A stretch of 64,000 nt of DNA from Devosia sp. Root635 (GTDB lineage: Bacteria; Pseudomonadota; Alphaproteobacteria; Rhizobiales; Devosiaceae): positions 270,567 through 334,566 of the forward strand of contig NZ_LMGZ01000022.1 of the NCBI RefSeq assembly GCF_001427605.1. Direction: 5' to 3'. A program made the position numbers and the translations under genes. Positions 53,661 through 62,578 of this stretch are shown here, one piece after another (the first letter of the stretch is position 1; every line of letters begins with the position of its first letter). Under the pieces are notes generated by a model. It was given only the letters and a program-made list of their open reading frames with translations, was not told where the DNA came from and made no database searches.

Positions 53661-54887
53661 ATGGCCGAGGAAGTGACCACTGCAACCGAGACCAAGGCAA
53701 GTCCTGTTGCCGTCCTGGCGGAAAAGCCGCTGCAGTATCTGGACAAGGCGGTCAACGCCATCCGCGACCTGGGCGTGTGGCCCGAGCAGCAGGGCGAACA
53801 GCCGATCACCGGCCTGCTCAGCCAGATCACCGAACTCGACGAAACCCGCGTGGTGCTGATCGGCCGCACGCTGAGCCAGGCGAGCGCCTTCAACGAAGTG
53901 GTGCGCGAGCAGATCGCCGCCATGAAGATCGGCGAGCGCTATGAGGATATCACCAAGGGGTTCGATTCGATCCGCGACGACGCCAAGGGCATGGTCGACC
54001 AGTTGGCCGACAACAAACTCGACCTGCTGGAGCGCGCCTCCAATGTGTGGATGAAGGTGAGCCGGGGCGATATCGCCCAGCGCTTCAACAAGATCCGCGA
54101 CACCTATCTCGAAGTGACCAGGGACACCAAGGACCAGATCGATCGCGAGCAGACGATCCTCGAAGCCTATCGCGATTTCCGTGGCGCGCTGAAACAGTCC
54201 GAGGTGATGGCGCTCGAAGTGCTGCAGACCGCCGAGAAGCGGCTGGGCGAGAAAAAGACCATCCTTGAAACAGCCTCTGCCGCCGTTGCCGGCTATGCCG
54301 GTACGGTGCCGGCCGACCGAGCGCGGCTCGAAATGGATCGCGACGAGAAGCTGCGCGAGATGCAGAACGAGGAAAAGCGCTACCAGATCGCCAAGGACCT
54401 CTCGGACAACCTCACCATTTCCTACAATACATCCGAAGTGGTGATGGCGCGGCTGATGCAGACGACCAATGCCAAGGAGCGCGTCTACCAGCAGTCGATC
54501 TCGTTCTTCTCGACCAACGAAACCGTGCTGACGGCGCTTTCGGCCTCGTTCACCGGCATGTTCGGGCTGCATGAATCGACCGAGACGCTCAACGCCATGA
54601 AGGAAGGGATGAGCAAGAGCCTCGAAACCCTCTCGGAAATCGGCGACAAGGTGCAGGAAGAAGCGGTCAAGGCCGGCTATGGTCCGACGGTGCGCGCCGA
54701 TGCGGTCAAGAAGCTGGTCGACTCGGTGGTCAATTTCCAGGAGAAGAGCCGCACCATCATCAACGAGATGCGCGTGGCCTCGACCAAGAATTCCGCCGAA
54801 ATCCGCGACGCGGTGGAAGACGGCAAGCGCCGGCTGGCCGCGCTGGCGGCCGATGGCAATGCGCTGCTGCTCGAAACCAGGAACTGA
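53661..54887 (+). CDS. Long helical protein, first gene of a three-gene operon
   Basis: This 408-residue protein is almost all alpha-helical with coiled-coil stretches ('LEMDRDEKLREMQNEEKRYQ' and others). It has no signal peptide, clear membrane helix or enzyme motif. Conserved-looking parts include 'IGRTLSQASAFNEVVREQIA' and 'VSRGDIAQRFNKIRDTYLEV', and a Phe-rich turn 'FTGMFGLHESTETL'. The overall look is loosely like TelA-type stress proteins, but I cannot confirm the family. ATG 53661 follows GGGGAGCGAATA. The next gene starts 31 bases after its stop. Confidence 0.75.
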   Translation: MAEEVTTATETKASPVAVLAEKPLQYLDKAVNAIRDLGVWPEQQGEQPITGLLSQITELDETRVVLIGRTLSQASAFNEVVREQIAAMKIGERYEDITKGFDSIRDDAKGMVDQLADNKLDLLERASNVWMKVSRGDIAQRFNKIRDTYLEVTRDTKDQIDREQTILEAYRDFRGALKQSEVMALEVLQTAEKRLGEKKTILETASAAVAGYAGTVPADRARLEMDRDEKLREMQNEEKRYQIAKDLSDNLTISYNTSEVVMARLMQTTNAKERVYQQSISFFSTNETVLTALSASFTGMFGLHESTETLNAMKEGMSKSLETLSEIGDKVQEEAVKAGYGPTVRADAVKKLVDSVVNFQEKSRTIINEMRVASTKNSAEIRDAVEDGKRRLAALAADGNALLLETRN

Positions 54888-54918
54888 GAGGCGAACGGAC
54901 CAAGGGTGAACGCCAACA

Positions 54919-55857
54919 ATGAGTGACGTGACAGCGAAACCCGCTGCGCCCCTGGATGAAGTCATGCTGGCGATGGACGTGGTCGACACGCTCCGTCACC
55001 GGCAGGATCTGGCCGTGCGTGAACTTGGCACCGATGCCAAGGAACGCCAGCTCATCGACAAGCTGCGCGACATCTACCACCAGCAGGGCATCGAGGTACC
55101 CGACCATATCCTCAAGGAAGGCGTGGCGGCCCTGCAGGAAAGCCGCTTCGTCTACGACCCGCCCAAGCCGGGCTTCGGCACGACGATGGCCCGGCTTTAT
55201 GTGGGCCGCAAAAACTGGGGCAAGCCGGTGGGCGCGGCGCTAATCGCGCTGCTGGTGCTGGGCGTGGGCTATTTCGGGGTGTGGCAGCCCTATCAGAACG
55301 GCGTCGCCGAGGCGGCCCGGGTTGAACTCAGCGAGGGCCTGCCGGCGCAGATGGATGCGCTCTACCAGACCATTTTCGAGGAAACCAAGGTGCAGCAGGC
55401 GGTGCTCGACGCCGAGGCCCTGCGCACCCGCGGCAAGACCTTTGCCGCCGAGGGCAACCGTGTGGCCGCCGAGGAGGCGGTGGCACACCTGACCGCTTTG
55501 CGCGACCAGTTGCGCCAGGAATATACCTTGCGCGTGGTCAACCGCTCCGGTGTGCGCTCGGGCTTCTGGACCATTCCCGAGGTCAATACCGCCGCCACCA
55601 ACTACTATATCGTCGTCGAGGCGCTGGACGCGGACGGCAAGGCGCTGAGCCTGCCCATCCTCAACGAGGAAAACGGGGAAACCGAAATCGTGGACATGTG
55701 GGGCCTGCGCGTGCCCGAGGCGGTCTATGACGGGGTTGCCGCCGACAAAAGCGACGATGGCATCATCGAAATCAACGAGGTCGGGCGCAAATCGGACGGC
55801 TTCCTCGATGTCGAATACAACATGCCGGTTCTCGGCGGCGCAGTGACACGGTGGTAG
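54919..55857 (+). CDS. DUF6384-like membrane-anchored protein, second gene of the operon
   Basis: This 312-residue protein begins 'PLDEVMLAMDVVDTLRHRQD' and 'LIDKLRDIYHQQGIEVPDHI', a helical domain I recall as DUF6384 (not verified). One membrane helix follows ('GAALIALLVLGVGYFGVW', about 107-124). The rest is a helical stalk ('AAEGNRVAAEEAVAHLTALR') and a beta-rich C-terminal domain ('NYYIVVEALDADGKALSLPI', 'SDGFLDVEYNMP'). It is probably the membrane anchor of the three-gene system. Confidence 0.75.
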   Translation: MSDVTAKPAAPLDEVMLAMDVVDTLRHRQDLAVRELGTDAKERQLIDKLRDIYHQQGIEVPDHILKEGVAALQESRFVYDPPKPGFGTTMARLYVGRKNWGKPVGAALIALLVLGVGYFGVWQPYQNGVAEAARVELSEGLPAQMDALYQTIFEETKVQQAVLDAEALRTRGKTFAAEGNRVAAEEAVAHLTALRDQLRQEYTLRVVNRSGVRSGFWTIPEVNTAATNYYIVVEALDADGKALSLPILNEENGETEIVDMWGLRVPEAVYDGVAADKSDDGIIEINEVGRKSDGFLDVEYNMPVLGGAVTRW

Positions 55858-55861
55858 GGCA

Positions 55862-57421
55862 ATGAGTATCCGTGGACCCGAAGCGCTGGCGAGCCTGGAT
55901 GACGCCATGCGCGACATCAGGCGCGAAGAGGAGGAAATCTCCAGGCGCCTGGCGCGTTCGGCCGAAAAGCTGGGCAAGATTCGCGAAAGCGAGGCCGAAC
56001 TGTTTCGCCAACTGGCGCAGTTGCGGCTCGACCCGGCGGTGCAGGGCGAGCTGGACGGACGCATTTCGGCGGCCGAAGGCAAGGCGCGCGACATGCTCAA
56101 GGCCCATACCAAGGATTTGAGCAAGGCCGAAAAGAACGTGGCCGATATCGACGCGGCGCTGGCGAAACTGACCGCGGACCGGACCGAAACGCTCAAGACA
56201 TTCGAGGGGCACCAGGCTGAACTCAAGGCCCTGGCGGCCAGGCTGGGCGACAGCATCGCCAAGGATCCCGAATTTTCCAGCAAGCGCAGCCGGGCGACAG
56301 AACTGGCCGATGTGGCGGCGCAGTCGATGCGCAAGACCGAACAGGCCGAAACCGATCGCGACGAGAAGGGCAAGCCCTATCGCGACGATCCGCTGTTCAT
56401 GTATCTGTGGGAGGCCGGCTATGGCACCGCCAGCTATCGCGCCAACAACCTCATCCGCTATTTCGACGGGCTGGTGGCCAACCTCATCGCCTTCCAGAAA
56501 GCGCGGCCGAACTTTGCCATGCTGAACGAAATTCCGCTGCGGCTGCGTGAGCATGCCGAGCGGCAGATCGAAAATGCCAAGGCGGCGGAGGCCGAGGTCG
56601 ACGCGCTGGAAACGGCGGCCATCGACGCGGCCGGCGGCAAGCCGATACGCGAGGCCATGGAAGTGGCGCAGCGCAGGATCGACACGCTTGATGCCGAGAT
56701 CGTCGCCACCGAAGACCGGCGCGACGAGGCCGCCGAATCGCTGGGCCAACTGTCCCAAGGCGGCAATCCGGCGTTCGAGGGGGCGCTATCGGAACTGGCG
56801 ACGGCGCTGGGCCGCGAGGATATCCAGACCCTGCTGGCCGAAGCGCGCCGCACCCGCACCGGTCAGGACGACACCATCGTTGCCCAGATCGACGATGCCC
56901 GTGCCCGCGCCAAGGAAGAGGAAGGCGAGACGCGCGAGCAGAACGAACGCCTCAAGACCCTGGCGGCGCGGCGGCGCGAGCTGGAAGACATCCAGTGGGA
57001 ATTCAAGAAGCAGCGGTTCGACGATCCGCGCTCGACCTTCCGCGACGAGAAACTGGTCGGCGACGTGCTCAACGACTTCCTGCGTGGCGGCATTTCGGCC
57101 GCCTCCTATTGGGACCAGTGGCGGCGCAGCCAGAACTGGAGCGCCGGCACGAGTGACTGGGGCGGCGGCGTAGGGCTGCCAAATAATGGCCGCTCACGCT
57201 CAAATTCGCCCTGGCCCGATGCCGGCGGCAGCAGTTTCAACTGGCCCGATTCCAGCTTTGGCGGCGGGGGTAGCGGCAAGACCAAGAGCAAGGGCGGTTC
57301 AGGTGGCTTCGGCGGCGGCTGGGGCGGCGGGTCCGGCAGCGGCGGCGGATTTTCGCGCCCGCGCACCGGCTCGGTGGGCACGCGCAAGCATTCCGGCTTC
57401 AAGACGGGCGGCGGGTTTTAG
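55862..57421 (+). CDS. Coiled-coil protein with Gly/Ser-rich tail, third gene of the operon
   Basis: This 519-residue protein starts four bases after the previous stop. Residues about 10-165 and 230-385 are strongly coiled-coil with regular charged heptads ('RREEEEISRRLARSAEKLG'). Between them is a more compact part ('PLFMYLWEAGYGTASYRAN', 'LIRYFDGLVANLIAF'). After 'RDEKLVGDVLNDFLRGGI' a Trp/Asn/Ser part leads into a low-complexity tail (about 430-519) with 'GGFGGGWGGGSGSGGGFS', ending in basic 'TRKHSGFKTGGGF'. No ATPase or nuclease motif is seen. It is probably a scaffold. Confidence 0.75.
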   Translation: MSIRGPEALASLDDAMRDIRREEEEISRRLARSAEKLGKIRESEAELFRQLAQLRLDPAVQGELDGRISAAEGKARDMLKAHTKDLSKAEKNVADIDAALAKLTADRTETLKTFEGHQAELKALAARLGDSIAKDPEFSSKRSRATELADVAAQSMRKTEQAETDRDEKGKPYRDDPLFMYLWEAGYGTASYRANNLIRYFDGLVANLIAFQKARPNFAMLNEIPLRLREHAERQIENAKAAEAEVDALETAAIDAAGGKPIREAMEVAQRRIDTLDAEIVATEDRRDEAAESLGQLSQGGNPAFEGALSELATALGREDIQTLLAEARRTRTGQDDTIVAQIDDARARAKEEEGETREQNERLKTLAARRRELEDIQWEFKKQRFDDPRSTFRDEKLVGDVLNDFLRGGISAASYWDQWRRSQNWSAGTSDWGGGVGLPNNGRSRSNSPWPDAGGSSFNWPDSSFGGGGSGKTKSKGGSGGFGGGWGGGSGSGGGFSRPRTGSVGTRKHSGFKTGGGF

Positions 57422-57423
57422 GG

Positions 57424-57494
57424 CATCGTGCCACGCCTCGTGGTTCGAGGCTCGCGAAAGGGCTCGCACCTCACCATGAGGGCGTGGCACGGTA
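57424..57494. repeat. Family-C palindromic repeat after the three-gene operon
   Basis: 'CATCGTGCCACGCCTCGTGG' then 'TTCGAGG', 'CGCACCTCACCATGAGGGCG' and 'TGGCACGGT'; the outer ends pair (CGTGCCACGCC with GGCGTGGCACG), so the whole unit forms one long hairpin. It probably ends the operon transcript. Confidence 0.78.
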
Positions 57495-57502
57495 GCTCAG
57501 CC

Positions 57503-57901
57503 TCAGTTCGCCGGCGGCTGGGCCATCAGTTCCCAGACATTGCCTTCGCTGTCTTCGAAATAGGCGGAATAGCCCCATTCGGACAGGGTGGCTTCGGTGA
57601 TGATGGCGCCGCCGGCCAGCAGGACCTTGTGCAGGATGGCATCGACTTCGGCCGGATTCGATGCCTGGTGGCTCAACACGAAGCCGGGCGTACCGGCCAC
57701 CGCGGCGTCCTTGCCCGCCGTCTGGGCGATCTGGTCGCGCGGGAACAGCACGAAGGAAAAGTCGTTGGGGAAGAAAAAGGCCACATGGTCCTCCCCTGCC
57801 CCGATCTGCTCGTCGGCAATGTCGAACAGGGTGCGATAGAAGGCGAAAGCCCGCTCCAGGTCGTCGACGCCGATGGTGATGATGGAAATCGACGGCTTCA
57901 T
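57503..57901 (-). CDS. VOC/glyoxalase-family protein
   Basis: This 132-residue protein has the beta-alpha-beta-beta-beta repeats of the vicinal oxygen chelate fold: 'MKPSISIITIGVDDLERAFA' with 'FYRTLF', then 'EWGYSAYFEDSEGNVWELM'. The usual metal Glu is at the end (in 'NVWELMAQ'), while a first-position His is not evident, so it may bind a ligand without catalysis. Substrate unknown. Confidence 0.83.
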   Translation of the reverse strand: MKPSISIITIGVDDLERAFAFYRTLFDIADEQIGAGEDHVAFFFPNDFSFVLFPRDQIAQTAGKDAAVAGTPGFVLSHQASNPAEVDAILHKVLLAGGAIITEATLSEWGYSAYFEDSEGNVWELMAQPPAN

Positions 57902-57945
57902 GGGGCAGCTCCTGATACTGGAGGAACGAGACTACCCCACCACGT

Positions 57946-57967
57946 CATTCCCGCGAAGGCGGGAATG
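57946..57967. repeat. Family-D-like palindrome
   Basis: CATTCCCGC and GCGGGAATG arms around GAAG, in the gap between the VOC gene and the iron ABC ATPase. It matches the style of the other family-D hairpins. Confidence 0.6.
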
Positions 57968-57985
57968 GCACGGTGGCCGGAGATC

Positions 57986-58744
57986 CTATTCGTAATAGAC
58001 CGAAATCCGCTGGCCACCGATTTCGTGGACCTTGATCTCCATGTCGTAGATGTCGGACAGCACGGCGGGGTCGATCATGTGCGCAGCGGGGCCCTGGTTG
58101 ACCACCCGGCCCTGTTTCATGGCGACAATATAGTCGGAATACCAGGAGGCGAAGTTGATGTCGTGCAGGACCAGAACCACGGTCTTGCCCAGCTCGTTGG
58201 CCGCCTTGCGCAGCAGCCTCATCATGCCCATGGCGTGCTTCATGTCGAGATTGTTGAGTGGCTCGTCGAGCAGGACATAATCGGTATCCTGGCACAGCAC
58301 CATGGCGACGAAGGCGCGCTGGCGCTGGCCGCCGGACAGCTCATCGAGGAAGCGATCGGTCAGTTCGGTCAGGTTGAGATAGGTGATGGCCTCGTCGATA
58401 TGGCGCTTGTCGTCCAGGGTGAGGCGCCCCTTGGTATAGGGGTAGCGGCCGAAACTCACGAGATCGCGCACGGTGAGGCGGGCGGTCATGTGGTTTTCCT
58501 GGCGCAGGATGGAGAGGCGCCGCGCCAGCACGTCGCTAGGGGTGGAGGTGACGTCGAGGCCATCCACGGTGACACTGCCCTTGTCCATGGCCATGAGGCG
58601 GCTGACCATGGAAAGGAGCGTGGACTTGCCTGCACCATTGGGGCCGATGATGGAGGTGATGCCGCCTGATGGCAGGGTGAGGCTGACGCCATCGACCACG
58701 GCAGTCGCGCCGTAGGATTTGGTGACCTCTGATGTGACGATCAT
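57986..58744 (-). CDS. Iron-siderophore ABC transporter ATP-binding protein
   Basis: This 252-residue ATPase has Walker A 'GPNGAGKSTLLSMVSRL' (about 35-51), Q-loop 'LRQENHMTARLTV', signature 'LDELSGGQRQRAFVAMVL' (about 132-149) and Walker B 'DYVLLDEPLNNLDM'. It is the FecE/FatE/ViuC group that drives ferric-siderophore uptake. Its start overlaps the permease stop by four bases. No TonB receptor gene is in the window. Confidence 0.92.
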   Translation of the reverse strand: MIVTSEVTKSYGATAVVDGVSLTLPSGGITSIIGPNGAGKSTLLSMVSRLMAMDKGSVTVDGLDVTSTPSDVLARRLSILRQENHMTARLTVRDLVSFGRYPYTKGRLTLDDKRHIDEAITYLNLTELTDRFLDELSGGQRQRAFVAMVLCQDTDYVLLDEPLNNLDMKHAMGMMRLLRKAANELGKTVVLVLHDINFASWYSDYIVAMKQGRVVNQGPAAHMIDPAVLSDIYDMEIKVHEIGGQRISVYYE

Positions 58745-59700
58745 CGGGCAGCTCTCCGCAGGACGAGGGCGATGAAGACGATGCCGCCCAGAAATTCGAT
58801 GATGATGGACAAGGCCGTGTCGAACGCGAATACGCGTTCGAGCAGGGTCTGGCCGCCGACGAGGCAGATGATGGCCAGCAGCACCGCGGCCGGCAGCACA
58901 AAGTGATGGCGGCTGTTGCCGATGAGGGAATGGGCGAGAGTCGCGACGAGCAGGCCGAAGAAGGTGACGGGGCCGACCAGGGCCGTGGAGACGGCGACGA
59001 GGATGGACACCAGGATCAGGATGATGACGACAGTGCGCTTGTAGTTGACGCCCAGGTTGATGGCATGGGTGCGGCCCAGCGAGAGCACGTCGAAGCTGTG
59101 CAGCATGCGCAGGGCCGCTATCGTCACGAGGCCGACAATGATGGCGGAGATGAGCAGCAGGGTGGGATCGGTGGTGGCGAAGCTGGCAAAGAAGGTGTCC
59201 TGCAGCACGTTGAAGGCGCCGGGATCGAGCATGCGCTGCATGAACTGGCTGAGGCTGCGGAACAGGATGCCGAAGACGATGCCGACCAGCACCAGCAGGT
59301 GCAGGCTCCGCTCCTCGCCGAGGAACAGCCAGCGGAACAGCAGGCCGGAAAAGGCCACCATGACCAGCACTTCGAGGCCGAACTGCATCTGCGAGTCGAT
59401 CGATGTCAGCGCACCGACGCCGAGGAAGAAGACGACGCCGGTCTTGATCAGCACGTAGAGCGCGTCGAAGCCCATGATCGAGGGCGTGAGGATGCGGTTG
59501 TTAGTGACGGTTTGGAACAGGACGGTGGAGACGGCCACCGCGTGGGCCACCAGCAGGAGCGAGGCGAGCTTCTTGCCGCGGAAGGAGAGCACGAAGCTCC
59601 AGTTGCCCTTGGCGCCGAGCGTCATGAAGCAGGCGATGGAGACCAAAGCCAGGAGGCAGAGGGTGATGAGGACGAGCGCGGGGCGCGAGAGCCTAGTCAT
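58741..59700 (-). CDS. Iron-siderophore ABC transporter permease (FecCD family, second)
   Basis: This 319-residue permease has about nine membrane segments, the FecCD motif 'NNRILTPSIMGFDALYVLI' (about 68-86) and the loop 'SLGRTHAINLGVNYKRTVV' near the ATPase contact. ATG 59700 follows GGGGAAG. It forms a heterodimer with the other permease gene upstream; a family-A BIME lies between them. Confidence 0.9.
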   Translation of the reverse strand: MTRLSRPALVLITLCLLALVSIACFMTLGAKGNWSFVLSFRGKKLASLLLVAHAVAVSTVLFQTVTNNRILTPSIMGFDALYVLIKTGVVFFLGVGALTSIDSQMQFGLEVLVMVAFSGLLFRWLFLGEERSLHLLVLVGIVFGILFRSLSQFMQRMLDPGAFNVLQDTFFASFATTDPTLLLISAIIVGLVTIAALRMLHSFDVLSLGRTHAINLGVNYKRTVVIILILVSILVAVSTALVGPVTFFGLLVATLAHSLIGNSRHHFVLPAAVLLAIICLVGGQTLLERVFAFDTALSIIIEFLGGIVFIALVLRRAAR

Positions 59701-59728
59701 GCTGCGCAGCTTCCCCACGCACGGTCTG

Positions 59729-59831
59729 CTCCCTCCCCCTTGAGGGGAGGGCTGGGGTGGGGGTGTCGGATGTCGAGCGCGCTGGTAGCTCGACACCCCC
59801 ACCCTCGATCCCTCCCCTCAAGGGGGAGGGA
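59729..59831. repeat. Family-A BIME between the two iron permease genes
   Basis: Mirrored family-A pair ('CTCCCCCTTGAGGGGAGGG', 'GGGGTGGGGGTGTCG' facing 'CGACACCCCCACCCTC' and 'CCTCCCCTCAAGGGGGAGG'). It sits inside an operon, so it may change message stability or ratio between the two permeases. Confidence 0.8.
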
Positions 59832-59864
59832 AGTGCACCTTCAGCGATCACAGATACGGGCCGC

Positions 59865-60827
59865 TCATGCAGCATGGCGGCGCGTCCGGAGCAGGAGGAA
59901 CAGGAAGATCATGCTGCCGAGCACACCCACCACGACGCTGATCGGGATTTCGTAGGGATAGCGCACGATGCGCCCGACGATATCGCAGGCCAGCACGAAG
60001 CCGGCACCGCCCAGGGCCACCCAGGGCACAGTCCGCCGCATGTTGTCACCGACCATCAGGCTGACGAGATTGGGCACGATGAGGCCGAGGAAGGGGATCG
60101 AGCCGACCGAGACCAGCACGACCGCGCTGACCAGCGAGACGATGACCAGGCCCAGCACCATGACGCGCTGGTAATTGAGGCCCAGATTGGTGGTGAAATC
60201 CTTGCCCATGCCGGCCACGGTGAAACGGTCGGCAGCGATATAGGCGAGGATGCAGCAAGCCAGCCCGATCCAGAGCAGTTCATAGCGGCCGCGCAGGATG
60301 CCGGAGAAATCGCCCATGCTCCAGGCGAGGAGCGAGGCCATGAGGCCGTAGCGATAGGCGATGACGGCGGTGACGGCGCCGATAATGCCGCCCAGCATGA
60401 TGCCGACCAGCGGCACCAGCAGCACGTCGCGCAAAGGCACGGCGCGCAGGATGCGCAGGAAGAGCGCGGTGCCAGCCAAGGCAAACAGCGCCGAAACCAG
60501 CATCTTGCCCATGAGCGGCCAGCCGGGGGCCAGGAGGGTTATAACGAGAAAACCGAGGCTGGCGGATTCAGTGGTGCCCGCGGTGGAAGGCTCGACGAAG
60601 CGATTGCGCACGACCATCTGCATCACCAGCCCGGCAATGGCCATGGAGGCGCCGGAGAGGATGATGGCGAGGGTGCGCGGGATACGGCTGATCAGCAGCA
60701 CCTGCATGGGGCGATCTTCGGGGCTGGAGGACAGCAGCGCGCCCAGCGACACGTCGCTGACGCCGACGAAGAGGCTGATGATGGCCAGAACGATGGTCAC
60801 CACAATGGCAAGGCCTAGCCAGCGCAA
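59865..60827 (-). CDS. Iron-siderophore ABC transporter permease (FecCD family, first)
   Basis: This protein of about 320 residues has nine or ten membrane segments, the FecCD motif 'RNRFVEPSTAGTTESASLGF' and the ATPase-contact stretch 'TNLGLNYQRVMVLGL'. TTG 60827 is favoured because AAAGGAAG lies seven bases upstream; GTG 60845 would add six residues but has no ribosome site and lies seven bases from a strong hairpin. It is followed by the second permease and ATPase. Confidence 0.88.
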   Translation of the reverse strand: MRWLGLAIVVTIVLAIISLFVGVSDVSLGALLSSSPEDRPMQVLLISRIPRTLAIILSGASMAIAGLVMQMVVRNRFVEPSTAGTTESASLGFLVITLLAPGWPLMGKMLVSALFALAGTALFLRILRAVPLRDVLLVPLVGIMLGGIIGAVTAVIAYRYGLMASLLAWSMGDFSGILRGRYELLWIGLACCILAYIAADRFTVAGMGKDFTTNLGLNYQRVMVLGLVIVSLVSAVVLVSVGSIPFLGLIVPNLVSLMVGDNMRRTVPWVALGGAGFVLACDIVGRIVRYPYEIPISVVVGVLGSMIFLFLLLRTRRHAA

Positions 60828-60851
60828 TCGGGGACTTCCTTTCACGAGACA

Positions 60852-60876
60852 ACCCGGCGTGCAGGGCACGCCGGGT
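60852..60876. repeat. Hairpin between the iron-binding protein and permease genes
   Basis: Eleven-base arms ACCCGGCGTGC and GCACGCCGGGT around AGG, located in the 77-base gap after the substrate-binding gene. Such hairpins often reduce read-through or protect the 5' message so that the binding protein is made in excess. Confidence 0.75.
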
Positions 60877-60904
60877 CAGGGTCGGCGCAGAAGCGCCAGT
60901 CAGA

Positions 60905-61825
60905 TCAGCCGTTGAGGCCGGCCAGGACCTGGTCGAGCAGCAACATCACGCCTTGGTAGCCGTGCATGGTGATGTAGGCGGCCTGGGGGTCGAGATAGAC
61001 GACGTGGCCTTGCTGGGCGGCGGTGGTCTGGTTGAACAGCTCGTTGTCGAGCAGGGCGGCAGCGGCGCCGGTGTTTTCGCCGGTGCCGGCATCGCGGTCG
61101 ACGACAAAGACCCAGTCGGGGTTTACTTCGAGCAGGAATTCGAACGACACGGCGTCGCCGCCATGGTCGCCATCCTTCACGTCGGCCAAAGCCGAGGCGA
61201 TGCCGACTTCGTTATAGACCCAGGAGACGCGCGAGTCGGGACCGTAGACACCGAGATTGCCGGCATTGGTTACCAGGACCAGGGCATCGCCCTTGCCTTC
61301 GGCAGCGGCCTTGACCGCGTCGACCTTGGCATCGAGCGCGGCGTTGAGTTCAGCGGCCTTGTCCTGCAGGTCGAAGACGTCGCCGAGCTTGGTGATGTTG
61401 GCCTTGACGCCTTCGATGATGGCGCCGTTGTTGACGCTCAGATCGATGGTGGGGACCAGATCCTTGGAGGTCTCGTAGGCCGAGGCCGAGCGGGCGGCGA
61501 CGAAATAGACATCGGCTTCAGCAGCGGCGATGCCTTCGAAATCGGGCTCGAACAGCGAACCGATCTGGATAGCGTCGGCCGGAACGGCGTCGGCGAGATA
61601 GCTCGGACCGTTGGAGGACGGGACACCGGCAACGGCCACGCCGAGGGCATTGAGATTGTCGAAGGCCGCCCAATCCTGCACCAGCACCTTGGCGGGAACG
61701 CCGGAAATAGTGGTTTCGCCCTGCGGGTGGGTGATGACCTTGTCCTGCGCGACGGCGGTCATGGCCGTGAACGACAGGGCGCCGGCAACGAAAGCGGCGA
61801 GAATGGCGGGAGAACGGTTGAGCAT
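60905..61825 (-). CDS. Iron-siderophore ABC transporter substrate-binding protein
   Basis: This 306-residue periplasmic protein has a signal peptide ('ILAAFVAGALSFTAMTAVAQ', cut near 'AQDKVITHPQGET') and the two lobes of the FecB/FatB fold, with 'VLVQDWAAFDNLNALGVAVA' and 'GIAAAEADVYFVAARSASAY'. It resembles VctP/FatB-type catecholate-siderophore binding proteins. ATG 61825 is preceded by GGAAGA. First gene of the iron operon; its upstream region is AT-rich. Confidence 0.9.
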   Translation of the reverse strand: MLNRSPAILAAFVAGALSFTAMTAVAQDKVITHPQGETTISGVPAKVLVQDWAAFDNLNALGVAVAGVPSSNGPSYLADAVPADAIQIGSLFEPDFEGIAAAEADVYFVAARSASAYETSKDLVPTIDLSVNNGAIIEGVKANITKLGDVFDLQDKAAELNAALDAKVDAVKAAAEGKGDALVLVTNAGNLGVYGPDSRVSWVYNEVGIASALADVKDGDHGGDAVSFEFLLEVNPDWVFVVDRDAGTGENTGAAAALLDNELFNQTTAAQQGHVVYLDPQAAYITMHGYQGVMLLLDQVLAGLNG

Positions 61826-61987
61826 CTGATTCTTCCAATCGGGTGCAATGAACGGGGCGCGCAATCAAACATGATTACGTCTGTCCGGTTTCGTAGCCAC
61901 AGCGATTGGCGGAGTCAAAAGATAATATGACGCAGTCTGTCATCTTTAAATTGCCCGACCCGAACTTAATCGGATCGGGCATGCGCG
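61826..61987. promoter_or_regulatory. Probable promoter of the iron operon
   Basis: This 162-base gap contains AT-rich DNA ('AAAAGATAATATGAC') with a GATAAT-like -10, and a hairpin built on GCCCGA and TCGGGC arms near 61950-61980 at the end of the SCO gene. No exact Fur, Irr or RirA box could be assigned by eye. Confidence 0.45.
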
Positions 61988-62578
61988 TCAGGACTTGGCG
62001 AGCAGGTTGCGCAGCTTGCCGAGCGCCGTCGCCATGTCTTCGCGGTAGGCGATGGTGCCCTGGAACTGGCCCCTGGCATCGAGCAGGAAAACCGAGGCCG
62101 TATGGTCCATGGTGTAGTCGCCGCCTTCGAGCGGCACCTTTTCGTGGAACACGCCCCAGGCATCGGCCAGACGATCGATCTGGTCGGGGGCGCCGGTAAT
62201 GCCGGTGATGCGATCGCTGACCCAGCTCACATAATCGCCCAGCACTTCGGGCGTATCGCGTTCGGGGTCGATACTGACGAACCAGGCGCGGAGGTCGGCG
62301 CCTTCATCGCCCAGGGCGTCGAACCAGGCACTCATCTCGGCCATGGTGGTGGGGCAGACTTCCGGGCAATGGGTGAAGCCGAAGAACAAAGCCGAGGGAT
62401 GGCCGACAAACACGGCCTCATCGACCGGGTTGCCGTTCTGGTCGACGAGGTCGAATTCGGCCACGCCGAAGCCGCTGGCGGGCGGCGACTGGCGCAGCAG
62501 GAAGGCAGCAGTGCCCCCCACCAGCGCCAGCGCAATCACCGCCACCCAGAGCCAGGTGCGGATGGTGCGGAGAGCCAT
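61988..62578 (-). CDS. SCO1/SenC-family copper-delivery protein
   Basis: This 196-residue membrane-anchored thioredoxin-fold protein has an N-terminal helix ('TWLWVAVIALALVGGTAAFL') and the copper motif 'FTHCPEVCPTT' (Cys-x3-Cys, about 72-76), with the ligand His in 'YTMDHTASVFLL'. It metallates the CuA site of cytochrome c oxidase. Its start overlaps the PCu(A)C gene stop, so the two copper proteins are coupled. Confidence 0.92.
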   Translation of the reverse strand: MALRTIRTWLWVAVIALALVGGTAAFLLRQSPPASGFGVAEFDLVDQNGNPVDEAVFVGHPSALFFGFTHCPEVCPTTMAEMSAWFDALGDEGADLRAWFVSIDPERDTPEVLGDYVSWVSDRITGITGAPDQIDRLADAWGVFHEKVPLEGGDYTMDHTASVFLLDARGQFQGTIAYREDMATALGKLRNLLAKS

